The notes below the pieces were generated by a model, which saw nothing but the letters and a program-made list of their open reading frames with translations, was not told where the DNA came from and searched no databases. A stretch of 64,000 nt of DNA from Fistulifera solaris (lineage: Eukaryota; Bacillariophyta; Bacillariophyceae; Naviculales; Stauroneidaceae), in NCBI GenBank assembly GCA_030295235.1, contig AP026134.1, positions 1,116,001-1,180,000 of the forward strand. Direction: 5' to 3'. The translations under genes were made by a program, and so were the position numbers. This document shows positions 9,098 to 21,091 of the stretch, in pieces (the stretch's first letter is position 1; the number at the start of each line of letters is the position of its first letter).

Positions 9098-10525
9098 ATG
9101 GGTAAAGGAGGAGACGCTAGTGCTGCTAACAAGGCCAACAAAATCAGTTGGAGTCAAGTGAAGGAGCATTGCACTCCCGACGATGCTTGGGTCGTTTATC
9201 AGAACAAAGTATACGATGTCTCCAATTGGCATGAACATCCCGGAGGCGCCGTCATCTTTACGCACGCGGGTGACGATATGACGGATATCTTTGCGGCATT
9301 TCATGCGCCGGGTTCGCAGAATTTGATGCAAAAGTTTTACATAGGTGACTTGATTCCGGGTTCGAATCAGAACAAGACGGAACACCAAATCGCTTTTGAG
9401 AAAGGATATCGAGATTTGCGTTCGAAACTCATCTTGATGGGCATGTTTAAATCGAATGGATGGTTCTATGTCTACAAATGTGTTTCCAACATGATGTTGT
9501 GGGCGACAGCCGTCGCTATGGTCTACTATTCCGAGTCAGTAGCGGTGCACATGGCTTCGGCTGTTCTACTCGGTCTCTTCTTTCAGCAGTGCGGATGGTT
9601 AGCGCACGATTTCTTGCATCATCAAGTCTTCCGTCAACGCAAGTACGGTGATCTGGGTGGAATCTACTGGGGAAACTTGATGCAAGGATACTCGGTGCAA
9701 TGGTGGAAAAACAAGCACAATGGACATCATGCCGTCCCCAACTTGCACAACTCGACGGCTCTTAGTCAAGATGGTGACCCGGATATTGATACCATGCCTC
9801 TCTTGGCGTGGAGCTTGAAACAAGCGCAGTCCTACCGCGAGCTACAAGCCGATGGAAAAGATTCCGCGTCGGTTAAGTTCTTGATCCGTTACCAGGCCTA
9901 CTTTTACTTTCCGATCCTCTTGTTGGCTCGTCTTTCGTGGTTGAACGAATCCTTCAAGACCGCTTTTGGTCTTGGGGCTGCTAGTGAGAATGCTGCTTTG
10001 GAACTCAAAGCCAAGGGTCTGCAATACCCCATCCTCGAAAAAGCCGGCATCCTTTTGCATTACGCTTGGATGTTTGTTGTATCTAGTGGCTTTGGTCGAT
10101 TCCCGGTATGGTATGCTACCACTTACTTTTTGGTAGCGACTGCGTCCTGTGGTTTCCTTTTGGCCATTGTGTTTGGTCTCGGACACAATGGCATGGCGAC
10201 GTACGATGCCGATGCGCGACCGGACTTTTGGAAACTCCAGGTCACCACCACTCGTAACATTACGGGTGGACATGGATTTCCTCAGGCGTTTGTCGATTGG
10301 TTTTGTGGTGGTCTGCAATACCAAGTTGACCATCACTTATTCCCCTCGCTTCCCCGTCACAACTTGGCCAAGACCCACGCCTTGGTCCGATCCTTCTGCA
10401 AAGAGTGGAATGTTCATTATCACGAAGCTGATCTGGTTGACGGAACTATCGAAGTGCTTCAACATTTGAGCAAAGTCTCCAATGACTTTCTCTTGGACTT
10501 TGTGAAGGATGGTCCCACTATGTAA
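9098..10525 (+). CDS. Delta-6 fatty acid desaturase (cytochrome b5 front-end type)
   Basis: The 475-residue, intron-free protein has an N-terminal cytochrome b5 domain (WHEHPGG near residue 47, then FAAFHAPGS) and a front-end desaturase domain. The three histidine boxes are HDFLHH (residue 170), HNGHH (207) and QVDHH (409); the Gln in the last box marks front-end enzymes. Four hydrophobic segments place it in the ER membrane with the di-iron site facing the cytosol. By recall it matches the P. tricornutum delta-6 desaturase over its full length with many substitutions, so I read it as the ortholog in a related species. It would introduce the delta-6 double bond into 18:2 or 18:3 on the way to EPA. 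Delta-5 or delta-8 activity cannot be fully excluded from sequence. Confidence 0.93.
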   Translation: MGKGGDASAANKANKISWSQVKEHCTPDDAWVVYQNKVYDVSNWHEHPGGAVIFTHAGDDMTDIFAAFHAPGSQNLMQKFYIGDLIPGSNQNKTEHQIAFEKGYRDLRSKLILMGMFKSNGWFYVYKCVSNMMLWATAVAMVYYSESVAVHMASAVLLGLFFQQCGWLAHDFLHHQVFRQRKYGDLGGIYWGNLMQGYSVQWWKNKHNGHHAVPNLHNSTALSQDGDPDIDTMPLLAWSLKQAQSYRELQADGKDSASVKFLIRYQAYFYFPILLLARLSWLNESFKTAFGLGAASENAALELKAKGLQYPILEKAGILLHYAWMFVVSSGFGRFPVWYATTYFLVATASCGFLLAIVFGLGHNGMATYDADARPDFWKLQVTTTRNITGGHGFPQAFVDWFCGGLQYQVDHHLFPSLPRHNLAKTHALVRSFCKEWNVHYHEADLVDGTIEVLQHLSKVSNDFLLDFVKDGPTM

Positions 10526-12043
10526 AGACTCTTAATGATTAAGAATAAGATTATGCTTCAATGAACCACCTAGTTCCATGAACAAAGGATACAACATGTT
10601 TTGCTACTTAATTAGTAACTTACTGAAACAGATACGCTGTTGCGAAATTGGCTAAGGATGTATAGAAATGTAAACACCAAGCATCGAAAGTTATGCTGAA
10701 CGAAGTCACAACTCATTCCTGTTTCGACGAAGTCCTTGATAATAAAGAAACATGGCTAGAATTTATTAACGTAGTAACGCATATCTCGACCTTTACATAT
10801 GAATCCAATGAGCAGGCTACCTCGTAGTTCTACTTGCAGAATAAAGACGGTTACAAGAAATTATCTGCTCGGATCGTTCTTTACTGTTTCGACATTGACT
10901 ATAGAATCGGAGTCTAACCTTGGTACGACTGATTTTAGTCATGAATCACTGGCTATATTCGATTCTTTAGTCCTCTTACATTTACATGCGTCAGCCGCAA
11001 CAAATCCTTTCAATCGCTTATTTTCAAAGCTTCCACTATCATGTAGCTATGTTGGCAATGCGATCCTTGACTATTGATGTCCCAAATTTGCTCGGGTCGT
11101 TCCCTTTGTGTATCGACAACCAGTAACACCGGTACCGGTACCGGTATCGTGCAAGCAGGGTTCGTCGTCTCGGCGTTTCCATTATCTGTACCAGGTATCG
11201 GTACCGTAAGGGAGTTTGTCCACACCATCACGAAACACCACCTCTATCAGTATTTCTGTCAGTTTCGGAAGAACGTATACACAGATTTTCTGCGGACTTG
11301 AAGAAACTAGATGCACAGAGGCCCTTGTTTCGAGACCATGTTCACGAAGTTTCTTGTCAGCATTGCTATTTTCAGCTACCGTTTTAGACTATAACTATTT
11401 GTACTGTTTATGTTGGCAATGCGTCCCTCGACCGTTTAAGTCGCAAAAGTTTCCAGATCATGAACGTTTCATGTGGAGAAAAGGCGTTCGTCGCCATGCG
11501 CTTCTGTATTGTGATTCGTGATACAATTTAAAACAAATCATGCGAAATTCCTTGCTCCTCCAATCAGCCTTGTAGAAATCCTACGACATGGTACGTACAA
11601 ACGCAAGACCAGGCAGGCGCGACATGTCCATTCAAACAGAAACTAGCGGTTGATATTTTTCAAATGGTTATATATATATACGTAATTCAACAAAAGGATA
11701 TAGGTCACATCAACTGATTTTGCTTTAGTAAAGGGTACTTCTGTCAATAAGTAAAAAACTTGCTCGCATCGGTCGGGCGCATTCTGTCATCCATTTGAAA
11801 TCACAATATCGGGTCTACTTGTCTTGTGGCATTCGACGGCGTTAAAATCTTCCACCTTCATCCTTCATCGTCTTGATTTCTGCTTGCGTAACAATAGAAA
11901 AGGCTTGGATAAGCGACGCACGTAAACTGTTGCTGTGTTAACTAGTTTGTTGTGTTAAAAGGGCGCACCATTGTACGGTTTGCGACGCTGTTTCTCCTTC
12001 TCTGTCAATTCCTTAGCCTAGCAAGGACTGCCCGCTTTGTGCT
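10526..12043. other. Long intergenic region
   Basis: About 1.5 kb without a supported gene. It contains short palindromic GGTACC-rich stretches near 11130-11215 and a (TA) run at 11670-11680. The part just before 12044 is the likely promoter and leader of the MYB gene. Confidence 0.4.
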
Positions 12044-14603
12044 ATGATGAGTGAACCAAACGATGAGAACAACAAGAACCAAAGCGCACCATTAAAGCCT
12101 GAAGCAGTAGCATCTACAAATACAGCAGGAACAGTAGAAGTAAGCAAAGAGACCGTCAACGCGGAGGTGCCAGTGAAAAGACGAAACCGAGAAAGAGCAA
12201 TGCGAAGAAGAATGCCGCGGAGAAACGAAACAAAAGGCAACCAACCGAGGCTATCCTCCAGGAATGCCTCATCATGGTATGAAGTATCATCATCCACCCC
12301 CTTACATGTCGATGGCGCCCTACGGTATGCACGGCCCACCGCCTCCGTACGGCAAAGGACCTCCTGGAAACGCTTACAAAGGAGCTCCTTACCCTCCGCC
12401 GCCTCACTACCCCCATGGCCACATGACGTCGTATCCTCCTCCTGGAGCTTACAAATATCCTCCCCCGCCCCACTACATGCACGGCGGTCCACCGAACTAT
12501 CATTATCCGTATCCTGGAGTTGGGGGAGTGCCCGGTGCACCCGCCAACACCGCTGCAAATACAACCAAAGCGAAGGGTGGCAAGAAAAAGAAGAATTCAG
12601 CTGCTGCAGCTCTTCCTCCGAGTGCACCCGCTCATGCGCATCCTCATGTTCTTGCTCCTACGATGAAGGCTCTTCCGAGTATACATGATTCACGTGGCAT
12701 GGGGGCTCTGGCGCAAGTTGGAAGTACACCCAGTGGGGCATCGGATCCACCGTCGGCCATGAACACGCCCGTTCACAAATGGACCAAGGAGGAAGAAAGT
12801 ACAATCAAAAAGTTTGTTGAGGAAAAAGGAGAAGATGACTGGAATCAGCTAGCGGAACAGATGCCCAATCGTACACCCAATGAAATCAAAGATCGGTATT
12901 ACAAAATGACAAGAGGTGCTTCATCGGTAAAAGGGGCTTGGACGGAAGACGAAGACGCCAAAGTTATGGAGCTGGTGGGTAAACACGGAGCCCGCAAGTG
13001 GTCTGTCATTGCTAGCCATCTCCCAGGCCGTGTCGGTAAACAGTGTCGCGAGCGCTGGCACAACCATCTGAACCCTGAAATCAGCAAAGAAGCGTGGACA
13101 TTGGAAGAAGATCGAACCATTCTTGAGTGTCATATTCGTGTTGGGAATCGCTGGGCTGAAATGGCTAAGCTGCTTCCTGGAAGGTATGTATTTATTCATT
13201 GTGTTGAACGTCAAAAGTATTGAAACAGCACTGGCACTCATTCGAAATCACACATCAGGACCGACAATGCCATCAAAAATCATTGGAACTCTTCCATGAG
13301 AAGAAAAATTGAAAAGTACTTGGCCAAGATTCGGGGCTGCGAGCCAGATGACATCGAGCCCGCGGAAGACGGAAGATACGAGTTCTACGGAGACTTTGAA
13401 GGTGTGTTAGCCGCTGTCCGTGGAAGCGAGCCTCCAAGTACAGAGGGAAAGAAAAAGATTAGTTCGACCGAACGACGTGCGGCAATTGTAAAGAAGGGAA
13501 ACAACAATGGTCTGCCTCTGCCGTATTATCACTACACGCCGTACATGCCTCCTCCCGGAATGTATCCGCATCATCCGATGATGGGTCACATTCTTCATAA
13601 CCGAAGCCATCCGTTCACTCCTTGGGCAAATCCAGCAGACAGAGATACTCGGCCAACCACATCCCCTGCTGCTCGTACAGGTTCGGGCGTTGGTACCCCT
13701 ATCCCGGCTCTTGACGACTCAGTCCCTTATGACGAAGGCAACTTGACGACGGTAAAGAAAACTGTGTTCGATTATACTTTCGGCTCTCCTCAGCCACGCA
13801 GTTCCAGTCCTGTTCCCATGAGTATACAAGGAATGACACCACCTTTGTCGTGCTTAAAAGACATTTTTGCTACGCCGGGTCCGCTGGAGCTTCTCAGACG
13901 ATCGCCAGATGCCGGGATGAGTTTGAACAAATCTCTTTTCACTGACGGTTCGTCATCGCTGACCCCATTTGCGAAGACACCAGGGCCAAAAGACCAGTCT
14001 CCTATGAAGCCCATTCGCATCAGTATGACTGGTGAGAATGATAATAGCTCGCTCATACTGAACATGCGACTTGGAGGACAGGTCGGTATCTCTCCACTTC
14101 AAAAGCGTTCTAGTCAGCGCTTCGTCTTCAGTGACGAAGGAACATTCGAGAAAGAAAGAACCGCAGAGTTCGTCGATTCCGATAAGCAAATGATGCCTCC
14201 ACCTACTTCTGCTCGCCCAAAGGAGATTCTCTCTTCCCGAAAATCTAGTCACAACGAAGACATGTTCAGTATGTCACTAGACTCTTCCGAACAGACCCCA
14301 AGACCTATTTCACAGACTTTGTCGCCAAAACTGACTGGTTCGATCACCAAAAGTAACCGCGTCAAGCATCTGGCCGCCACGCCTTCGACTGCTGCAACTG
14401 TCGAACAATCGTTTTGGAGCGACCAGATTGATATGAGTCCTGTTCCGACGCTTAGTCCTTTTCAAACTCCTTCCGTTGGTATTAAAACGGAGCACGACGC
14501 AATTGTATCGCATGGTGAATCTACGAAAAAAGTACGACCGTGTGATTCTGTAGACGCGTCCCACCCGTCCAAACGAAGAAAAGAGGATCTTTCTAACCAA
14601 TAA
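12044..14603 (+). CDS. Three-repeat MYB (MYB3R-like) transcription factor (frame breaks)
   Basis: Three SANT/MYB repeats are present in order: KWTKEEESTIKKFVEEKG, GAWTEDEDAKVMELVGKHG and EAWTLEEDRTILECHIRVG, each with its C-terminal W or Y. A 75-nt intron (13184-13258, donor AAG|GTATGT) interrupts repeat 3 so that LLPGR joins TDNAIKNHWNSSMRRK. The N-terminus is Pro/Tyr/His-rich and low in complexity. The start at 12044 (MMSEPNDENN) is out of frame with the main body. Either one more A in each of the runs 12176-12179 and 12232-12235 restores a basic linker, or one base fewer near 12176 restores an acidic one. The C-terminal 400 residues are mostly disordered, with SCLKDIFATPGPLELLRRSP as a possible conserved patch. 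MYB3R proteins bind mitosis-specific promoter elements; that role here is inference. Confidence 0.87.
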
Positions 14604-14705
14604 ATTGAATCGCACTATAAATTCACTATTTTAAAAGAAACAGATTTGTTTTGTATTTCTATTCACACCAGGTATCGCTCTTGAACTGATTGACCCAAAT
14701 GCACT

Positions 14706-16199
14706 CTAGTGCAGGGTAATGAGCAATGCGATAACTGCACCAGAATAATAGATGCTCCACATCGATAGACCGCCGGAGGATGTCTGGGGCTCAGCTACTG
14801 TCGCTCCGGCTGGCGGTTGTGCGACCGGCTGACTGGCGGGGTTTTCTGCAACAGGCGCATCGACGGGGGCCTCCGCGACGGGAGCTGCGACTGGCGATCC
14901 TGCTACTGGGCTATGAACGGGTAAATCGAAGTCCTCTTGAAGACACTCAAAGTTGTATGGTAGAATGGAATGCTTGCCTTCGGCCGTGCATTGACCCGGC
15001 TCTCCTTCATCGTGGGTAAAGACATTACGAAACCATCGACCACCTGGAAGAGGTGATGTCGTTCCCACCACAGAGCAAAAGTCCTGAACAACGTCGTAGT
15101 AGCTCGCGTAACGTTCTTCGTACCAGGCATTCGGTCCTGCACCAAGATAGTCAAAGACTTGTTCGTTCTGAACCGCCTTCATAACCGATAGTTCCGTTTC
15201 AAATTCTGCGAACGTTGCTTCCCAGTTTGGCGCTGGGAAAATCCAGTGATCCGCGTCTTTGCCGAATTCGACCAGTTCCGCGACGTTCATATACTTAGTA
15301 CCGCAGGCTTCGACGGAATAGGAGAGGGATCCGTCGTCGTCTGAGAGAATATCTGCGGAACACGAGGAAGCAAATTCGCAGTAATAGTTGGGGCATTTGG
15401 CAACGCTCCATCCCAGACAATAATCACTGTAGTATGCCCAGAGAACTGTAGGAGGGTTGGGTAGATCTGCCTCAATACGACCAGCATTCTCGGCCACACA
15501 CTGGTAACGATCTGCCGCTGCTTCAACGGCTTCGTTCGCCACAGATTCTAAATTAAAGAACGTGCTGTAGAACTTGACCCACTCGAAAATGCCCGCGTTG
15601 GTGAGTTCGGCGTAAAAGCTAACCTTGACGTAGGTATCAACGCCCGGGATTTCAGTTTGAAACGGACTGACAAAGGCAACGGACACATTATTTAAGATTT
15701 CCATGACTTGGTCCGCGGATGTAGGCTGGTTCTGCAACAAGTCCGGACTCGTATCATCTTCCGTTCGATCAACCAAAACTACATTGCCTGCGGTGACCTC
15801 ATCTCTAAAACAAGGCGATGAAATGAATTGTGGGTCCGTCAAGAAGACTTTGATAGCTTCGACTTGGTCCAACTGCTCGAGCATGGGTATGTGAACGACT
15901 TCATCAATCGCGACGTGCGGAGCAATCGGTATCTGGATCACTTCGTCGTACAAATCTGTTTCTTCTGGAGGTGTTGTACCGCATTGATAGAGCAGATAAG
16001 ACGAGTTGGAGTCAAGGTTACGAAGGATTTTGTACGTGTTGTGATAGGACACGGACCAAAGTGCAGAATCCTCCGCCGTTACCTTGTCCGGAAAGTAATC
16101 CACATCGGTCTCGACTGTCGTAAGACATTCCGTGGGATTCTGAGCTTTGACTGATGTAGCGACAGTGGCAACAACTAGAGCAACAATGAGCAATTTCAT
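14706..16199 (-). CDS. Secreted GPI-anchored, binding-protein-like protein
   Basis: The protein has about 497 residues. It starts at 16199 with the signal peptide MKLLIVALVVATVATSVKAQ, ahead of a Cys-containing ectodomain. The tail repeats PVA units (HSPVAGSPVAAPVAEAPVDA) and ends with SSGG plus a hydrophobic stretch (IYYSGAVIALLITLH), the pattern of a GPI-attachment signal. The ectodomain parts IPMLEQLDQVEAIKVFLTDP and VSFYAELTNAGIFEWVKFYS resemble the lobes of periplasmic siderophore- or metal-chelate-binding proteins (FepB/BtuF/TroA fold), a class expanded on diatom surfaces. I base this on pattern, not on a specific motif. It may capture an iron complex or cobalamin at the cell surface. 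A frustule-associated structural role is the main alternative. Confidence 0.65.
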   Translation of the reverse strand: MKLLIVALVVATVATSVKAQNPTECLTTVETDVDYFPDKVTAEDSALWSVSYHNTYKILRNLDSNSSYLLYQCGTTPPEETDLYDEVIQIPIAPHVAIDEVVHIPMLEQLDQVEAIKVFLTDPQFISSPCFRDEVTAGNVVLVDRTEDDTSPDLLQNQPTSADQVMEILNNVSVAFVSPFQTEIPGVDTYVKVSFYAELTNAGIFEWVKFYSTFFNLESVANEAVEAAADRYQCVAENAGRIEADLPNPPTVLWAYYSDYCLGWSVAKCPNYYCEFASSCSADILSDDDGSLSYSVEACGTKYMNVAELVEFGKDADHWIFPAPNWEATFAEFETELSVMKAVQNEQVFDYLGAGPNAWYEERYASYYDVVQDFCSVVGTTSPLPGGRWFRNVFTHDEGEPGQCTAEGKHSILPYNFECLQEDFDLPVHSPVAGSPVAAPVAEAPVDAPVAENPASQPVAQPPAGATVAEPQTSSGGLSMWSIYYSGAVIALLITLH

Positions 16200-16860
16200 G
16201 ATGACTGTTCGCAAGAAAGATATAGAGGAATCTCAATTTGTGGGCCCTTCATTCTTTGTGATCGGATATCGGATCGGCGGAAAAACGAAAGATACAGGTT
16301 TACTTGTTGTTTGTTTGGTTCTGCGAAAGTCGTCCTCTTCGAGAACGTGCTCCGCTCACCTGCGTCAGGACGTCGTCGGTCGAGGGTGCTGGTTTGTAAT
16401 TAATAAGACATCATTGTGAAGTGGATACGTAGTAAGACTAGGTTCTTGACGCTTACAGAGACTTTACATATACGGAGTAATAAAAAACTTTTTAGTTGAA
16501 AAGCATATTTCGGCTGTTTAAGCTCTCTAGGAAAGCAATGGAAGGATATTTCGTCAATTAGCTCGTGACTGAAATGCAGTCGCGTCGAAAGGTTCGTCGC
16601 CTACACATCAGTTTGATACCGTAGTTACCTTAAGGAGCGGTAATCAAACTTGTTTCGTGAATACCTCCTAATAAAATAAAAGCAACGTGTGGTACCGTAT
16701 ACTTTGTACCGAAGATTGTCTCATTGACCGCGCACCCATTGAGGTCGATCGTACCAGCTACTTGTACAAGTACTTGTATTGCAAAGCAACAAGCACGAGG
16801 GTAGTACGTGTAATCGATGATTCTCTCGATTATTCGCAAACCGACACAAATACCAGTAGT
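16200..16860. other. Divergent promoter region with one hairpin-repeat copy
   Basis: It separates the binding-protein-like gene from the FAD monooxygenase. A GACTG/CAGTC hairpin lies at 16564-16584. The monooxygenase frame is open back to 16687, but its Rossmann start supports the ATG at 16861. Confidence 0.4.
16564..16584. repeat. Dispersed hairpin element, copy 2
   Basis: The sequence cgtgactgaaatgcagtcgc(g) pairs CGTGACTG with CAGTCGCG, one mismatch, around an AAATG loop. It is followed by ggttcgtcgcc. Confidence 0.65.
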
Positions 16861-18562
16861 ATGCGAGAAAAGGCACGCAAACGATCTGCCGAATCATCCC
16901 CAAGCATTGCAATAATTGGTTCCGGTTTAGCCGCTTTGTCGACGGCCATCTTTTGTGAGCAAGCCGGATACTCGGTGGATTTGTTTGAGCGTGATAACTA
17001 TCTGGGAAGCCGTTCCGAAGGCTACGGATTAACGTTGAAATACGATCCACGGGGTATTTTAGCTCAATTGGGAGTTCTAGAAGATGTTTGTGATGCGGAT
17101 TGCCCTTCGCGATCGCATTATTTGTTGCGTCACGATGGAGTCGTTTTAGGTTATTTTGGGAATGCGTTTTCCGGTGACAACCGTGGTTGGGGACAGAGAG
17201 GAAACTTGAGATTACCGAGACAGAAATTACGAACGATGTTAATTGACAAACTACAAGATTCTAAAATTCATTGGGGACATGAGCTTGTTGCGATGAAGAA
17301 GCAAGGTGACGGCATGGAATTGACGTTTTCGAACGGGAAAATTGTGAAAACGGATTGGGTGATTGGTGCAGATGGTATCAATTCAAAAGTTGTTCGGTGT
17401 GTATTACCCGATACGTCACCACCGCGTCCTTTAGGAGTTCATTTGACTTTGGGACTGACAGAACCGTCGAACGATGTGATCGATCCCTCACTGCTTTTCG
17501 AGAGGGGATTCTACACTTTGAAACCAGGACATCGTCTTTTGTCATGCCCTATAGCAGTCCTGATGCAATCGACCAGACAAGGCCTGTTCGATATATGTGG
17601 CAACTAACGGTGAACAGCAATCAAACAGAACGAAAGGCTCAACAGCAGGCATTAAACGAAGCCCATGCGATTTGCAAGGACTGGCATCGACCCGTGCCGC
17701 AACTCATACAATCCACACCGCCTAATTCGGTGTGGTCTTCTCCTTGTTTGATCGAGATCCCAACGAACTATATGAGAGCTTTCTTAAGTTACACGTCCGC
17801 AACCAAGAACATCCAACGCCTGTACTTCTCGTCGGTGATGCGCTACACGCCATGTCTTGCTTCAAAGGACAAGGTGCTCATCAGGCTCTCCTTGACGGAA
17901 GATGCGTAGCGAAATGGTTGTTTGCGCAAGCGTCAAGAAAAGGCAAATTACAATCATGTTGGCGTGAACTTGTCCAGCGGTCCGCTCCCATTGTGCAGGA
18001 CAGTCGAAAAGCGGCAATGGAATGGCACGAGGAATCGATTGTTGAAAACGGGGGCCATTCGTTGGCTGGCTGCTCCAATAGCAGCACGCTATTAGCGGAA
18101 TTAGATCGTCAAAATATACGTGCTGGAAACGTTGTCGATTTGGATATGGCGGTTGGACAAGTGAAGTTGCACATGGATAAGCTCTCCGATATACGTCAGG
18201 ATTGTGAAGCGGACAAATCATTGTCTTCTCCGGTCCCAACACAATGGTGCAACGATGTTTGGACTGCCATAAAGAAGTCCGACTTGTTTACTTTACGAGA
18301 ACTATCGTGGAAAGCGAAAAATTGCCGATGGATGCAATGTTTGATCGATGATGATGGATGCACGTGTCTTCACGTTGCTGCAGCGCATGATACAAAGGGG
18401 ACTGTCGTACAATGGCTTGTTCGTGAAGCTGGATGCTCATTGCGATTACGGAACAAAATGGGAGAGCTGCCCATAGATTGTGCTGCAGAAGAGACCACTA
18501 GCTTGATCATGCAAAGGTTGGACGAACATGCCTCGGGTCAAACGGATTGGTCACGACAATGA
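16861..18562 (+). CDS. FAD-dependent monooxygenase with ankyrin C-terminus (two frame breaks)
   Basis: The FAD Rossmann fold starts at residue 14 (IAIIGSGLAALSTAIFCEQ, GxGxxA, then VDLFERD). Then come the NAD(P)H/FAD motif VIGADGINSKVVR and the second FAD motif VGDALHAMSCFKGQGAHQAL, all typical of class A flavin hydroxylases. Two frame changes are needed. One more T in the run 17537-17540 joins GHRL to FVMPYSSPDAIDQ. One more base within 17733-17749 joins PNSVWSSP to FDRDPNELYESF. The C-terminal 90 residues contain ankyrin-like helices (GCTCLHVAAAHDTKGTVVQW, then NKMGELPIDCAAEE). The substrate is unknown; ubiquinone-type and small aromatic hydroxylation are both possible. The ankyrin tail on such an enzyme is unusual. 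If the breaks are real, it is a pseudogene. Confidence 0.75.
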
Positions 18563-18831
18563 CAGTACCCCCAGCCACCTGTCGTGCACGCATACGTTAG
18601 AGCTGTGTTTACAAAGGGTTACATGATTGTAAAATTAAGAAGTACTATGCTATTTTAAAAAATATTCTAGGCAGGTGTTATGGATAAGTGAGCCAAATGG
18701 ATCTCTTAACCATTTGCTCGATTGAATGATGCGAGTGCGGTGGTCAAAAGTTACGACAGAATGCAGGCAAGCGACCATAATACGGCAGAAATGGAGCTGT
18801 AAATATCATGCTTAGCAAGGCAGGCAGTCTT

Positions 18832-21091
18832 TCAAATGTTATTGCCTGTAACCAAAGATATACCCGGCTTCGATGGTTCATCTTTCCGCCTCGAGGAGTT
18901 AATCAGGTGTTTTGATTCAAGAGGTTTTTTCTCCCAATTAACCTTCCAGTTAAGATACAGCATAAGGAAGAACGACATGATTGAGAGAATTGCAAACATG
19001 AAGCCCGGAAGCGCTATGTTGGGTATCGCACGGAATGGTGATAATGGGGCATTCAACTCGTAAGCGCTTGGAAAAGTGTCTTTCATATCCTGAGACATGC
19101 AGTGTGGACCAGTAAATCCCTCCTCGCATACGCAGACAGATCCCATAAATGACTCCAGACCAAAAAGACCACCGTGAGCGACCTCTGAAGAGCATTTTCC
19201 TCCCCCATGAACTTCCATTACTGATTCCAATCGACGCCCTGCCTTGGTAGATAAATCAGATGATAAAGACTTTTCAAAGGCTGCAGTAAAGTTCTTCCTC
19301 ACAACATTGCCACCGCAGTCTGCATCCGATGTACAAGTACCACCTCCTCGTGGGACTTTTCGAAGGGGTCGGGTATCCTCAAACGAAAACGGGGGATTTC
19401 GCATGTAATGGTAATAGTGGCCTTCAATCCATTCTTTCGTAGGGTATTCTGGTGGGTCACAACCGAGTGTATGGGGTTGCCCAACGTGAGCAGCATCATC
19501 GCTACTCTGGTAAAGCCGTATGTGGTCGATGTACATGGCAGTCTTACCCGACTCGAGCATTTGACAGTATCCAGGGTAGAACGAACACGCACACTGCGGA
19601 TTAGCGCAGTCAAAACAATCTTTCGGGCACCATTCAGGGCGATCATATGGAAAGCCCCATGTTGAAGAAACAGCGACATTCATGATGAAATAAGAAGGCT
19701 CGATGGGAATTTGTGATCCAGTGAGTTCTTCCAGCGACTTGTCTTCGATGCCAAATGCGTGTACCCATTCTTCCCCTTTCCCGTCCCCTTCCACGTAAAT
19801 TGTTCCATTTTCATTTTCAATTTTATGAGATTTAACAAACCAATCGAGTCGGCCACCTCTGCCGGGTTGCCACTCTAGTCGAAATGTGTGCGGTTTCTCA
19901 AAATGAGCCGGCGTAAGCTCGTGCACTACACCGACTGCATCAGCTTGAAAAGCTTGTTTTTTGGTGCGACTAACAGGTTCATTCGGTTTCGTTTCTGCCA
20001 TGTAAGTTCCGTAAAAGAATGGGTTGATGGAGGTATTACCAGCATACATGAGTCCATCATACCACGTGTCGGCGAGAAATTCCGTGTGCCCGTTCTTCGA
20101 TAGCACATTTTTGCGCTTCGGCAGAGCTCCCGATTGGGGACGATTCTTTGTTACTCCGGGTGCAACCTATTGTTTCGGGTAAGTAATTGTTACTTAGCTG
20201 CGGAAAGAATTCTCACAAACAAGACTTACCTGAAGAGTCATATCGCAGTATGGGTAAGAAACACCGGGCTTTGTACCAGGAATAGGACCATCGGATGAGC
20301 CGGTCATCACTTCCACAATATCAATTTCTGTTGCACCTCTTCCTTGCTTCGGATGCATACCGTAATGGTTCTGCGCATTACACGCCGAAATAGTCTGAGC
20401 TTGCTGCAATTCCCGGTCGCATTTGTTGTAACTCCACGGCCACAGATTGTTCGTACTTGGTTCATAGGTTGCTCGTCCTAAATTTCCCAACATCCAAATA
20501 GCAGGCCACAACCCCCCAATGTACGCTTCCCCGGGAAAAATGACATCGACCTCAACGATTCCCCCCTGTGAAGCAAAACTTTTCCCAGCTTTGTACCATG
20601 CCCGAAGTAAAATTCTTGATTTCATGTTTCCATTCCTTTTGATGTGATCATAGCGATTCCATTCGGTTCTCTCTAGATAAGTAGCAATCCGAAGAAAGCC
20701 ATTTTTTGTCGTGACAGCTGATGAATTGTAAAATTGCATCGATCCACCTCCAGCAGAACTAGCATCATCATCGGATTTGTCGAGTGCTGTCCACAATGGA
20801 TCGTGGCCATCTTTGAAGGTGCGGTTCTCTACATTAAATTCGTCCGACATGACCTTTGGTGAAGCAAATAATGAATGAGATAGGTTAGCGGTGGTGTTGT
20901 GCTTTACAACTGGAGAAGAAGAAAGAGAAACGTACCAAATGATACGTCGTTCCGTCGATGAGAGACGTAGTTGTTCGCTTATCGAGAGGCGTTTCTATAT
21001 CGATAAAACTACCCGATGATATACGAATAATCGCTAGGGTCACCATTAATGAACCCATCGTAGCATGGCTAATCGAGAGAAACATTCTCAT
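18832..21091 (-). CDS. KRE6/SKN1-type beta-1,6-transglycosylase (GH16-related)
   Basis: Three exons (21091-20936, 20853-20230, 20166-18832) give about 704 residues. The introns are 82 and 63 nt with donors TTG|GTACGT and CAG|GTAAGT. The joins read TYHL-VMSDEFNVENRTF and MTLQ-VAPGVTKN, both in frame. The catalytic ExDxxE motif is GATEIDIVEVM, as in SKN1/KRE6. GLWPAIWMLGNLGRATYEP and PEWCPKDCF are further family marks. An N-terminal hydrophobic segment (TMGSLMVTLAIIRI) is a signal or anchor. An EGF-like patch (CVCEEGFTGPHC) and a C-terminal membrane helix (ALPGFMFAILSIMSFFLMLY) close the protein. In diatoms such proteins are thought to add beta-1,6 branches to chrysolaminarin at the vacuole membrane, so I infer that role here. 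Confidence 0.9.

Noticed and set aside
12013-12627. A 204-codon antisense frame opposite the MYB N-terminus
   Set aside because: It mirrors the Pro/His-rich low-complexity region of the MYB gene and has no motif of its own.
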